A stretch of DNA of 46,393 nt, from positions 1 through 46,393 of the forward strand of contig JAADGJ010000082.1 of assembly GCA_013152435.1 (NCBI GenBank), in the 5' to 3' direction. The translations under genes and the position numbers were made by a program. The notes under the pieces were generated by a model. The model did no database searches, was not told the origin of the DNA, and saw only the letters and a list, made by a program, of their open reading frames with translations. Shown here piece after piece: positions 16,298 to 23,826 of this stretch. Origin of the DNA: Chloroflexota bacterium (GTDB taxonomy: Bacteria > Chloroflexota > Anaerolineae > DUEN01). The first letter of the stretch is position 1. Each line of letters begins with the position of its first letter.

Positions 16298-17179
16298 CTA
16301 TCCCGAATCCTCCGCCGCGTTTGCCAGGTATGCCTCGATATCGGCCAGGGTGCCGTGGAATGGCCCCGGGCGCTCCATCTTCAGCGACGTGACAGCCGCT
16401 GCAAAGCGAAGCGCCTCGCCTGGGGGCGCTGACAGCCGCCTGGCGACGTAGGTGGCGAAGCAGGTATCCCCTCGCCCCGTGCGGCCCTCCAGCGAGCGGG
16501 GCCGGAAGGGGGCCTCGTAGAATTTGCCATCGGCGTAGAGCAGGGCCCCATCGGCACGGGTGAGGAGCAGCTCTCGGGGCCCGTATCGGGCCAGCTCCAC
16601 CAGCGCCTGCCGGGGATCATCCTGCCCCGTGAGCACCTCTGCCTCGGCCTGATCCAGCTTGAGCACATCGACCAGCGCCAACCCTCGCTCCTTTTCCGGC
16701 CAGTCGATGGAGACCAGGTCGTCGCCTCGGGGCACACGCACAAACCCCTGGACGTCCAGGGCCACGGTGCCACGGCCGACGAGCTTTTCGAGCAGATCCA
16801 GGCTCACCTCTCCAGCGATGATGGGGCCGACCAGCCACACCCGGGCCTTCACGTCGGGGATATCCTCCGGGCGGAAGGGGCCGGCGAACCCCAGCGGACG
16901 GCAGAGTCGTCGGTCCATGTCGGGGGTCAGGTATGTGTTTTCGATGCCGGATGTCTCCGGCGCCGGCGTGGCATAGACCTCCACGCCGGCCTCTCGCACC
17001 TCCTCCAGCCGGGGGAAGTCATCCGGATGCAGGCGGGTGATGATGGCGACCCGATAGCCCAGCCGGGCCAGGGCGACGGCGCCGTAATAGACGGAACCCC
17101 CGGATGAGATCTGCACCTGGGATCCAACGACGATCTTATCCTTGGCGAAGTGGCCGATGAACACCACATCGTAGCTCAT
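16298..17179 (-). CDS. PfkB-family carbohydrate/nucleoside kinase
   Basis: A ribokinase-fold kinase of 293 aa. The substrate-binding signature SSGGSVYYGAVALARLGYRV is near the N terminus, and the anion hole with catalytic Asp is at GRTGRGDTCFATYVARRL near 245-260. It transfers ATP phosphate to a sugar, nucleoside or polyol hydroxyl; the exact substrate is not clear. Two in-frame ATGs stand at 17185 and 17179. The second is chosen because AGGAG lies 6 nt before it. The gene starts 9 nt after ppa, so the kinase and pyrophosphatase are almost certainly co-transcribed. Confidence 0.88.
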   Translation of the reverse strand: MSYDVVFIGHFAKDKIVVGSQVQISSGGSVYYGAVALARLGYRVAIITRLHPDDFPRLEEVREAGVEVYATPAPETSGIENTYLTPDMDRRLCRPLGFAGPFRPEDIPDVKARVWLVGPIIAGEVSLDLLEKLVGRGTVALDVQGFVRVPRGDDLVSIDWPEKERGLALVDVLKLDQAEAEVLTGQDDPRQALVELARYGPRELLLTRADGALLYADGKFYEAPFRPRSLEGRTGRGDTCFATYVARRLSAPPGEALRFAAAVTSLKMERPGPFHGTLADIEAYLANAAEDSG

Positions 17180-17188
17180 GCGCATCTC

Positions 17189-17734
17189 CTATCGCATGGT
17201 TCGCAGCGTCTGGACGTACATCTGGATCGCCCGCTCGATCTCCGCATGGGCGCGCTGGAGCCCCTCCCATCCCAGCGGCTTGACCTCGACCTGCTCCAGG
17301 TCCTTGTAGACGCTGAAGAAATGCGCCACCTCATCCAGGAAGTGGGAGGGAAGGTCTTCGAGCGAATGGTAGCCGTCGAACAGGGGATCCGTGTGGGGTA
17401 CGGCCAGGATCTTGTCATCCAGCTTGCCGCGATCCTCCAGATGAAAGATGCCCAGTGGTCGGGCCTCGATGACGCAGCCGGAGAAGGTCGGCTCGTTGGT
17501 CATCACCAGGACATCCAGTGGATCGCCGTCGTCGTGCAACGTGCGGGGGATGAAGCCATAGTCCCCTGGGTAGTGAAGGGATGAGTATAACACCCGATCC
17601 AGTTTGATGAATCCGCCTTGTTCGTCGTATTCATACTTGTTCCGTGAGCGCCGGGGGATCTCCACGACGACGTAGATCACGTTGGGCACGTCCGGCCCTG
17701 GCGGTAGCTCTCGCCACAGGTTCATAACGGGCAT
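17189..17734 (-). CDS. ppa: Inorganic pyrophosphatase (family I)
   Basis: A soluble 181-aa enzyme that splits pyrophosphate to phosphate and pulls biosynthetic reactions forward. The family I signature DDGDPLDVLV is at 68-77, with metal ligands D69, D71 and D74. The upstream elements EIPRRSRNKYEYD and YPGDYGFIPRTL are intact. ATG at 17734 with GAAGGGAG about 10 nt upstream; a second Met three codons in is also possible. Its promoter overlaps the rodA stop region, and the leader of about 130 nt contains a small hairpin (TCGCCT/AGGCGA). Confidence 0.95.
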   Translation of the reverse strand: MPVMNLWRELPPGPDVPNVIYVVVEIPRRSRNKYEYDEQGGFIKLDRVLYSSLHYPGDYGFIPRTLHDDGDPLDVLVMTNEPTFSGCVIEARPLGIFHLEDRGKLDDKILAVPHTDPLFDGYHSLEDLPSHFLDEVAHFFSVYKDLEQVEVKPLGWEGLQRAHAEIERAIQMYVQTLRTMR

Positions 17735-17871
17735 AGTGCGGTATCTCCCTTCGCTCCGCTTATGACGGTGAATTCACGTTCGTCTTCCGGGGGATGTGAC
17801 GCCGCGTCGCCTGGGAGCGCGCTCGGTGCCTGAGCGTTCGCCTCCGACAGGCGATGGGGCCGATCACGGGA

Positions 17872-17900
17872 ATTATACAATGAACACTTCCGCTTGCGAA
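17872..17900 (-). promoter_or_regulatory. Promoter of ppa
   Basis: On the minus strand, -35 TTCGCA (17895-17900), 17-bp spacer, perfect -10 TATAAT (17872-17877). The long leader to 17734 holds one short hairpin and no recognised riboswitch. Confidence 0.65.
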
Positions 17901-17902
17901 GA

Positions 17903-18997
17903 TCAGAACTCGATCTTACGGCGGTGGAGGGCGACGCTCTCGGCCAGCCCGATGGCCATGAGCATGGTGATGAGGGAGCTTCCGCCGTAGCTGACGAATG
18001 GCAGAGGGATGCCGGTCACCGGCATCAGCCGGAGGTTCATTCCGATGTTCACCACGCTTTGGAAGAAGATCAGCGTGGCGACCCCTACGGCGATGGACCG
18101 GCCCAGCGGATCACGGGCGCGCTCCGCGATGCGAATCAGGCGGAGCAACAGGACGAGGAAGAGGAACATCAGGAGGACGGCGCCCACGAAGCCAAGCTCC
18201 TCGGCGATCACGGAGAAGATGAAGTCGGTGTGGCGCACCATGAGGAAGTGTAGCTGGCTTTGCGTCCCCTGTCCGTATCCCTTTCCGAGCCATCCCCCTG
18301 AGCCGATGCTGATCAGCGCCTGATAGACGTTGTAGCTTCCGGCTGGATCGCTCTCCGGGTACAAAAAGAGGAGGACCCGGTCCCGCATGTAGTCCTCCAG
18401 GGACATCCACACGACCGGGACGGCAGCGATCCCCATGGCCCCCAGGGCTGCCACGTGGAACAGGCGCATTCCGCTCATCAGGATCATGATGCTCCCGATG
18501 GCGGCCACCGAGATGGCCGTACCCAGATCTGGCTCCAGGTAGATGAGGACGACGGGGGGCGCCAGCAGGAGCAGCGCCAGGATCACGTAGAGAAGCCGTC
18601 TCATCTGTGCCTCGTGGTCGGCCAGGAAACGTGCCATGACCAGGATGATGAGGACTTTGCTGAACTCCGATGGCTGTAGGGGGATGATGCCCAGGTCGAT
18701 CCAACGCTGCGCGCCTCCCATGGTCACCCCGATGGCGTCCACGGCCAGCAGGAGGCCGACCAACACCAGGTAGATGGGCTTCTGCAGGCTACATAGGATC
18801 CGGTAGTCGATCAGGGCCAGCGTCAGCATGATGCCCAGCCCGGCGATGCCGTAGATGAGCTGGCGGCGTGGGAGGTCCTGCAGGTTGGTCGAGTTCATGG
18901 TGGTGGATCGGATCATGGCCACGCCGTAGGTCATCAACAGCAACACGACCACCAGCAGGATGAAGTCGAAGTCACGCCACATCCGCCTTTCGTTCAT
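17903..18997 (-). CDS. rodA: RodA, SEDS-family peptidoglycan glycosyltransferase
   Basis: A polytopic membrane protein of 364 aa with about ten helices; it polymerises lipid II into glycan strands for side-wall growth. SEDS landmarks are visible: GGAQRWIDLG with the LQPSEFSKVLIIL helix, PDLGTA in YLEPDLGTAIS, and the C-terminal GIPLPFVSYGGSS. The ATG overlaps the mrdA stop by 4 nt (ATGA), so it is coupled to its partner transpeptidase. Together with MreBCD it forms the elongasome. It is the last gene of the rod-shape operon. Confidence 0.95.
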   Translation of the reverse strand: MNERRMWRDFDFILLVVVLLLMTYGVAMIRSTTMNSTNLQDLPRRQLIYGIAGLGIMLTLALIDYRILCSLQKPIYLVLVGLLLAVDAIGVTMGGAQRWIDLGIIPLQPSEFSKVLIILVMARFLADHEAQMRRLLYVILALLLLAPPVVLIYLEPDLGTAISVAAIGSIMILMSGMRLFHVAALGAMGIAAVPVVWMSLEDYMRDRVLLFLYPESDPAGSYNVYQALISIGSGGWLGKGYGQGTQSQLHFLMVRHTDFIFSVIAEELGFVGAVLLMFLFLVLLLRLIRIAERARDPLGRSIAVGVATLIFFQSVVNIGMNLRLMPVTGIPLPFVSYGGSSLITMLMAIGLAESVALHRRKIEF

Positions 18998-21006
18998 GGC
19001 CTGCGCCCTCCTGCCGGCGTTTGCGGCGTGGCCTCTGGCTCGACGGGGCCGCCGGGGACCGAGGGGTAAAAGTAGGCACGCAGGATCTCGGCTGCCACCG
19101 GCGCGGCGATCTCGGAGCCCTCGCCGCCGTCCTCGACGAACACGACTACGGCGATCTCGGGGTCCTGATATGGGGCAAAGGCCGTAAACCAGGCGTGGGT
19201 GGGCAGATTCCCCTTCTCATCTCGCTCGCCGGGGAACTCGGCCGTGCCCGTCTTCCCGGCCACCTCCAGCCCGGGGACGTCGCCCAGGTGGCCCGTCCCG
19301 CCTGGCCAGTGTACGGCGCCGTACATCCCCTGTCGCACGATCTCCAGGTTCTCCGGGGAGATGGGGAGCTGTCGGATCAGGTACGGCTGGAACTCACGCA
19401 CAACACGCCCGTCGGCATCGGTGATCCGGTATACAAGCTGCGGTCGGTACAGATAGCCTCCGTTGGCGACCGCCGCGGTCGCGTTCAGGATCTGCAGGGG
19501 GGTGGCCAGCACGAACCCCTGGCCGATGGCCATGTTGTACGTATCGCCCGTGACCCATGTCTCGGCCAGGGTGATGCGCTTCCAGCGGGCGTCCGGCACC
19601 AGCCCCGGGTTCTCGGCCGGCAGATCGATGCCCGACAGCTCTCCCAGGCCGAACTCCCGGGTGTAGTAGGCGAGCAGAGGTTCGCCCAGGCCCCGGAACT
19701 CCTTGTATCCCCCGGCCACGACGTAGAAGAATACATCGCAGGAGACGGCCAGGGCGGCGGTGACGTTGACGTCTCCATGGCCCCGCCCGTATTTGTAGAT
19801 CCAGCAGTAGAAGGGCTGGGCCTGGGAGGGATCGTCCGGGAAGTACTGGTTGGGGAGCCACAGGATCCCCTCGTCGTGCACCTTCGTTTTCGGGGTGATA
19901 ATCCCCTCCTCCAGGGCGGCGGCGGCGGGGATGATCTTGAACGTGGACCCGGGCGGGTAGAGCCCGCTGATGGCGTGGTTCACCAGGGGGCGGGCGGGAT
20001 CGTTCAACAGCGCCGTGTAGTCCTCCATGCTGATGCCCCGGGCGAACAGGTTGTTATCGTACGAGGGGAGGCTGACCATCCCCAGGATCTCCCCCGTCTT
20101 GGGGTTCATGGCGATGGCGACCCCCGATCTGGATCCGGCTTTCTCCAGCCCCTTGCGTAACGCGGCCTCCATGGCCGTCTGCAGCGCCAGATCGATGGTC
20201 AGCGTCAGGTTGTGCCCGGGCACCGGCGGAGAGACCTCGGCGACCGTACGGATCTCCCGGCCGAAGACGTCCACCTCGATGTATCGGCTGCCGGCCCGCC
20301 CACGGAGCTCGGACTCATAAGTGTACTCCAGCCCGGCCAGCCCCACCAGGTCGTTAGGGTTGTACCCCTTTTCCTTGTAGGCTTCCGCCTCCGCTTCTGG
20401 GATAGGCCCCATGTATCCCAGGATGTGGGCGGTCAGCGATCCGGCGATGTACTCCCGGACCGGCTCGACGATGAGGTGCACGCCCGGGAGCACGTGGCGC
20501 ATCTCCTCGATCTGGAAGGCCAGATCCCGGTCCACCTGCGTGGCGACAGGGATTGGGCGGTAGGCGCTGCCCCATCGGGCGCGCTCCACGTATTCGTGCA
20601 TCTCCTGTTCGCTGAGCAGCAGCCGAAAGCGAGGGAGCGCGTTGCCGATGGGAGGGATCTGCTGATTCTCGCGAGTGGGCTTGGCCGGCGCGCCCAGCAT
20701 CTCCGCCAGGCGGTGGATCACGGCAGAGGCCTCCTCCTCGTCATCGGGCAGATCGGCAGGGACGATGGCGACGGCGAAGGAGGGGCGATTGCGCACCAGC
20801 ATGTGGCCGTTGCGATCGTACATCACGCCGCGGGGGCCGGGCACCGTCACCTGGCGGAACCGGTTGCGATCGGCCAGGACGCGGTACATGGCGCCCTGAT
20901 CGATCTGCAGCCGCCATAGCTGTCCCGCCATCACCAGGAACGCCGTGATGATGGCGACCCGATAGAGGACCAGCCGCAGCAGCGGCGCTGAGCGCTCCCG
21001 GTTCAT
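18994..21006 (-). CDS. mrdA: Penicillin-binding protein 2 (peptidoglycan transpeptidase)
   Basis: A 670-aa membrane-anchored class B PBP that cross-links side-wall peptidoglycan with RodA. One N-terminal helix (about 12-32) is followed by the pedestal domain (about 55-250) and the transpeptidase domain. Active-site motifs are SxxK at S354-K357 (STFK), SxD at S422-D424 (in place of the usual SxN), and KTG at 585-587. The C-terminal extension is short and Pro-rich. Start ATG at 21006, 4 nt after the mreD stop. Confidence 0.95.
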   Translation of the reverse strand: MNRERSAPLLRLVLYRVAIITAFLVMAGQLWRLQIDQGAMYRVLADRNRFRQVTVPGPRGVMYDRNGHMLVRNRPSFAVAIVPADLPDDEEEASAVIHRLAEMLGAPAKPTRENQQIPPIGNALPRFRLLLSEQEMHEYVERARWGSAYRPIPVATQVDRDLAFQIEEMRHVLPGVHLIVEPVREYIAGSLTAHILGYMGPIPEAEAEAYKEKGYNPNDLVGLAGLEYTYESELRGRAGSRYIEVDVFGREIRTVAEVSPPVPGHNLTLTIDLALQTAMEAALRKGLEKAGSRSGVAIAMNPKTGEILGMVSLPSYDNNLFARGISMEDYTALLNDPARPLVNHAISGLYPPGSTFKIIPAAAALEEGIITPKTKVHDEGILWLPNQYFPDDPSQAQPFYCWIYKYGRGHGDVNVTAALAVSCDVFFYVVAGGYKEFRGLGEPLLAYYTREFGLGELSGIDLPAENPGLVPDARWKRITLAETWVTGDTYNMAIGQGFVLATPLQILNATAAVANGGYLYRPQLVYRITDADGRVVREFQPYLIRQLPISPENLEIVRQGMYGAVHWPGGTGHLGDVPGLEVAGKTGTAEFPGERDEKGNLPTHAWFTAFAPYQDPEIAVVVFVEDGGEGSEIAAPVAAEILRAYFYPSVPGGPVEPEATPQTPAGGRRP

Positions 21007-21010
21007 GGCC

Positions 21011-21511
21011 TCACCACTCCAATTGCTCCCGCCCGGTCACCCGGTGGAGCCATCGCATGATGGGGAATACGATAGGCGTGAGCAGGCTGGTGTAGAGCGC
21101 CGTCGGGATGATGATGCGCCACAGCGCGGCCGTGGTGGCGGCCGGGTGATTCCCAAGGCGCAGAAAGGACAGATAGAGCGTGCCATGCAGCAGGCTGGCT
21201 CCGGCGATCATGAGGATCACCAGCACGATGTGCTCCTGAAAGAGGCCGGATTCCAGCAGGCTGACCAGGAAGGCGGTGATGACGAGGGTGAGCGGGGAGA
21301 GGCCGAACGGCCCGCCGGAGAGCAGGTCGATCCAGATGCCGCCGATGAAGGCCCAGGTCAATCCCTCCGTCATGCCGCGCAGGAGGGCCCAGCTCATCAC
21401 GGTGAGCAGGACCAGGTCCGGGTGGACGTTCAACAGGGGGAAGCGCGGCAACAGGGTGGACTGCAATATGGCTAGGATGCCCAGCAGAGGGATGAACAAC
21501 AAAGGCGTCAT
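21011..21511 (-). CDS. mreD: Rod shape-determining protein MreD
   Basis: A 166-aa integral membrane protein with about five helices, the normal size for MreD. It is poorly conserved in sequence; recognition rests on the helix pattern, the motif VHPDLVLLTVMSWALLRG and position between mreC and mrdA. It links MreC to the PBP2-RodA complex. ATG at 21511, 18 nt downstream of the mreC stop. Confidence 0.88.
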   Translation of the reverse strand: MTPLLFIPLLGILAILQSTLLPRFPLLNVHPDLVLLTVMSWALLRGMTEGLTWAFIGGIWIDLLSGGPFGLSPLTLVITAFLVSLLESGLFQEHIVLVILMIAGASLLHGTLYLSFLRLGNHPAATTAALWRIIIPTALYTSLLTPIVFPIMRWLHRVTGREQLEW

Positions 21512-21529
21512 GGGTAGCCTCGGGTCCGA

Positions 21530-22438
21530 CTATCGGTTGGGAAGGTCTTCGATCCCCTCGATGGGGACGAAGTTGGTGATCACCAGCACCTGCTCGATCT
21601 GGTTGAAGTCCACGGATGGGCGCACGATGGCCTTCTGGAACATCTCATAATCGCGCTGGTGCACGGCCGTGATCTGTCCGATGACCAGATTGCGTGGGAA
21701 GTGGCCGCCCAACCCTGAGGTGATCACGATCTCGCCGGGGGTCACGACGGCATCCTGGGGGATGTAATTCATGATCAGCCCGCCTCCCGCCTGTCCCTCC
21801 ACCAGCCCGGTCAGGCGTGAGCTCTGGATCAGCGCGTTCACCGCGCTGGCCGGATCGGTGAGCAGCAAGACCTGGCTGGTCGTGTTGTTCACCCGGCTGA
21901 TGCGTCCCACCAGGCCTCGCTCGGTGACGACGGGCATACCCTCCCGGATGCCGTGCTCCCGGCCCAGGTTGATCAATAGGTAGTTGGATAGGTTTGTGGG
22001 ATCGCGCCCGATCACCCGGGCGACGATCTCCGCCCCACGGAACTCCAGGAAGGGATGCTTCTGGGCGAAGTGCAGGAGCTTCCGCAGGTTGGCGTTTTCC
22101 GCCTCCAGCTCCTTGAGCTGTACGTTTTCGATGATCAGTTGGTTGACGCGGGCTTCCAGCTCCGCGTTGCGCTGGCGCAGGGTCCGCAGGTCGCGCACGG
22201 TCGTCACAATGCCGCCGATCTGATCCGCCGCGTCGCTGATCCCCTCTTGCGCCGGAGCCAGCCCTTGGAGGACGATGTCCTGAGCTGGCTCCAGATACCC
22301 TGTAGCATATAGTCCCATGGTAAGGAGGCAGAGGATGACGAACCCGCCCAACCAGGCTAGGCGATTTCGAGGTCTCTTGACATAAACGCTCTTTTCCGTC
22401 CAGGCCAACGGTTGTTGGAGGGGACGATTGCGCATCAT
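21530..22438 (-). CDS. mreC: Rod shape-determining protein MreC
   Basis: A 302-aa bitopic protein of the elongasome scaffold. A cytosolic tail rich in Arg/Lys leads to a helix at about 28-48, then a coiled coil (about 70-115, with RTLRQRNAELEARVNQ and LKELEAENANLRKLL). The extracytoplasmic beta-barrel domain contains GREHGIREGMPVVTERGLVGRI and VVTPGEIVITSGLGG, the MreC signature. ATG at 22438, with a second Met directly after; AAGAG lies upstream. A hairpin at 22451-22476 sits immediately before the start and separates it from mreB. Confidence 0.94.
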   Translation of the reverse strand: MMRNRPLQQPLAWTEKSVYVKRPRNRLAWLGGFVILCLLTMGLYATGYLEPAQDIVLQGLAPAQEGISDAADQIGGIVTTVRDLRTLRQRNAELEARVNQLIIENVQLKELEAENANLRKLLHFAQKHPFLEFRGAEIVARVIGRDPTNLSNYLLINLGREHGIREGMPVVTERGLVGRISRVNNTTSQVLLLTDPASAVNALIQSSRLTGLVEGQAGGGLIMNYIPQDAVVTPGEIVITSGLGGHFPRNLVIGQITAVHQRDYEMFQKAIVRPSVDFNQIEQVLVITNFVPIEGIEDLPNR

Positions 22439-22450
22439 GAGCTCTTTTCA

Positions 22451-22476
22451 CCCCTGATGGCGACTTGCCATCGGGG
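22451..22476 (-). promoter_or_regulatory. Stem-loop just before mreC
   Basis: CCCC-T-GATGGC (22451-22461) pairs with GCCATC-GGGG (22467-22476) with one bulge and a 5-nt loop. It lies about 13 nt before the mreC start in the mreB-mreC gap, where it could act as a processing or attenuation signal. No T-run follows, so it is not a classic terminator. Confidence 0.5.
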
Positions 22477-22546
22477 ACTTCCACGTGCTGCCGTTCGAGC
22501 AGCCGGCGTGGTATCGAGGGGCATCCCCGGTTTTCCGCTCCTCGTG

Positions 22547-23611
22547 CTAGTGAATGGTGCTCCCTCGCTGCAGGCTGGTCAGAGTCTCTCGATAGTATTC
22601 CGGGCGCTCCAGGATCATCCCGGCCCCACGGGCCACGCAGGTCAGCGGATCCTCGGCCACGTAGACCCGCATCTTCGTCTCCTCGCTCAGCCGGACGTCC
22701 AGGTTGCGGAGCAGGGCGCCGCCTCCTGCCAGGACGATGCCGTGCTCCATGAGGTCGGCTACCAGCTCGGGAGGTGTCTCGTCGATGGTCTCTCGCACGG
22801 TGTCCACGATCACGGAGACGGAGTTGCTCAGCGCCTCCCGGATCTCCACACTGGAGACGTCGATCGCCTCCGGGAGCCCGGTGACCAGGTTTCGCCCCCG
22901 CAACGTGATGATCTCCTCCTGTTCCAGCGGGTAGGCGGAGCCGACGGCGATCTTCGCCTGCTCGGCCATGCGCTGCCCGATGAGGAGGTTGTACTTCTGG
23001 CGGGCGTAGTCGATGATGTCCTGGTCCATCTCGTCCCCGGCGACGCGGATGGACCGGGCGACCACGATGCCGCCCAGGGCGATGACGGCCACCTCGGTGG
23101 TGCCACCGCCGATGTCCACGATCATGCTGCCGATGGACTCCGTGACCGGGAGTCCGGCGCCGATGGCGGCGGCCATGGGCTCCTCCACCAGCCCGGCCTC
23201 ACGCGCCCCGGCGCTGATGGCCGCGTCATGCACGGCACGCTTCTCCACCTCCGTGACGCCGCTGGGGATGCCGATGACCACTCGCGGCCGTGGGATGCTC
23301 AGCAGATTTTGATCATGGACCTTGTGAATGAAATAGTGGAGCATCTGCTCCGTGACGTCGAAGTCGGAGATCACGCCGTCCTGCAGAGGGCGGATCGCCA
23401 CGATGTGCGCCGGCGTGCGCCCGACCATCTCCTTCGCCTCGGCCCCAATGGCGACCACGCGGTTCTTCTTGCGGGTGTCGATGGCCACCACCGAGGGTTC
23501 GTTGATGATGATCCCCTGTCCTTTGACATGAACCAGCGTGTTTGCGGTTCCCAAGTCAATGCCGATGTCCAGTGAGAACAACCCGAGCAGCCAGTTAAGC
23601 GGGTTAAACAC
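22547..23611 (-). CDS. mreB: Rod shape-determining protein MreB
   Basis: The bacterial actin that guides side-wall synthesis, 354 aa. The phosphate 1 loop DIGIDLGTANTLV, phosphate 2 loop MIVDIGGGTTEVAVIALGG and adenosine motif GIVLAGGGALLRNLD are intact. An amphipathic N-terminal segment (MFNPLNWLLGLF) should bind the membrane directly. The start is GTG at 23611 with GGAAGAGGAAA upstream. It leads the operon mreB-mreC-mreD-mrdA-rodA and is divergent from tilS. Confidence 0.97.
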   Translation of the reverse strand: MFNPLNWLLGLFSLDIGIDLGTANTLVHVKGQGIIINEPSVVAIDTRKKNRVVAIGAEAKEMVGRTPAHIVAIRPLQDGVISDFDVTEQMLHYFIHKVHDQNLLSIPRPRVVIGIPSGVTEVEKRAVHDAAISAGAREAGLVEEPMAAAIGAGLPVTESIGSMIVDIGGGTTEVAVIALGGIVVARSIRVAGDEMDQDIIDYARQKYNLLIGQRMAEQAKIAVGSAYPLEQEEIITLRGRNLVTGLPEAIDVSSVEIREALSNSVSVIVDTVRETIDETPPELVADLMEHGIVLAGGGALLRNLDVRLSEETKMRVYVAEDPLTCVARGAGMILERPEYYRETLTSLQRGSTIH

Positions 23612-23701
23612 GCGTTTCCTCTTCCTTAAGCATGATCACCCCCGGTGATAGTGGGGCGCGGACACACAGGGCGGATAGCAACCGGCCGCGTGCCATCTGA
23701 G

Positions 23702-23730
23702 ATTATACCATATGACTGTGAGGCCCAAAA
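23702..23730 (-). promoter_or_regulatory. Promoter of the mre operon
   Basis: On the minus strand, -10 TATAAT (23702-23707) preceded by TGG (extended -10), 17-bp spacer and a weak -35 TTTTGG (23725-23730). The leader is about 85 nt and includes a short ATCACC/GGTGAT dyad near 23635-23650. Confidence 0.65.
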
Positions 23731-23811
23731 AGACGTGGGGGTGACGCGCAGGCGCTGATCGCCCCACGCATCGCCCGTTTGGTAGCATATTCCGAGGGGG
23801 TGCTGTTGCTG

Positions 23812-23820
23812 TGGTATAAT
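23812..23820 (+). promoter_or_regulatory. Extended -10 of tilS, predicting a leaderless mRNA
   Basis: TGG plus perfect TATAAT at 23815-23820. The tilS ATG begins at 23827, where transcription is expected to start. There is no good -35 and no Shine-Dalgarno sequence before this ATG. This supports leaderless translation. Confidence 0.6.
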
Positions 23821-23826
23821 GGCAAC

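Noticed and set aside
19021-20160. 379-codon plus-strand frame antisense to PBP2
   Set aside because: The minus strand encodes all transpeptidase motifs; the antisense product is Gly/Arg/Val-rich with no family features.
22412-23575. 387-codon plus-strand frame antisense to mreB
   Set aside because: MreB on the minus strand is certain; the antisense frame arises from GC-rich codon bias and has no recognisable domain.
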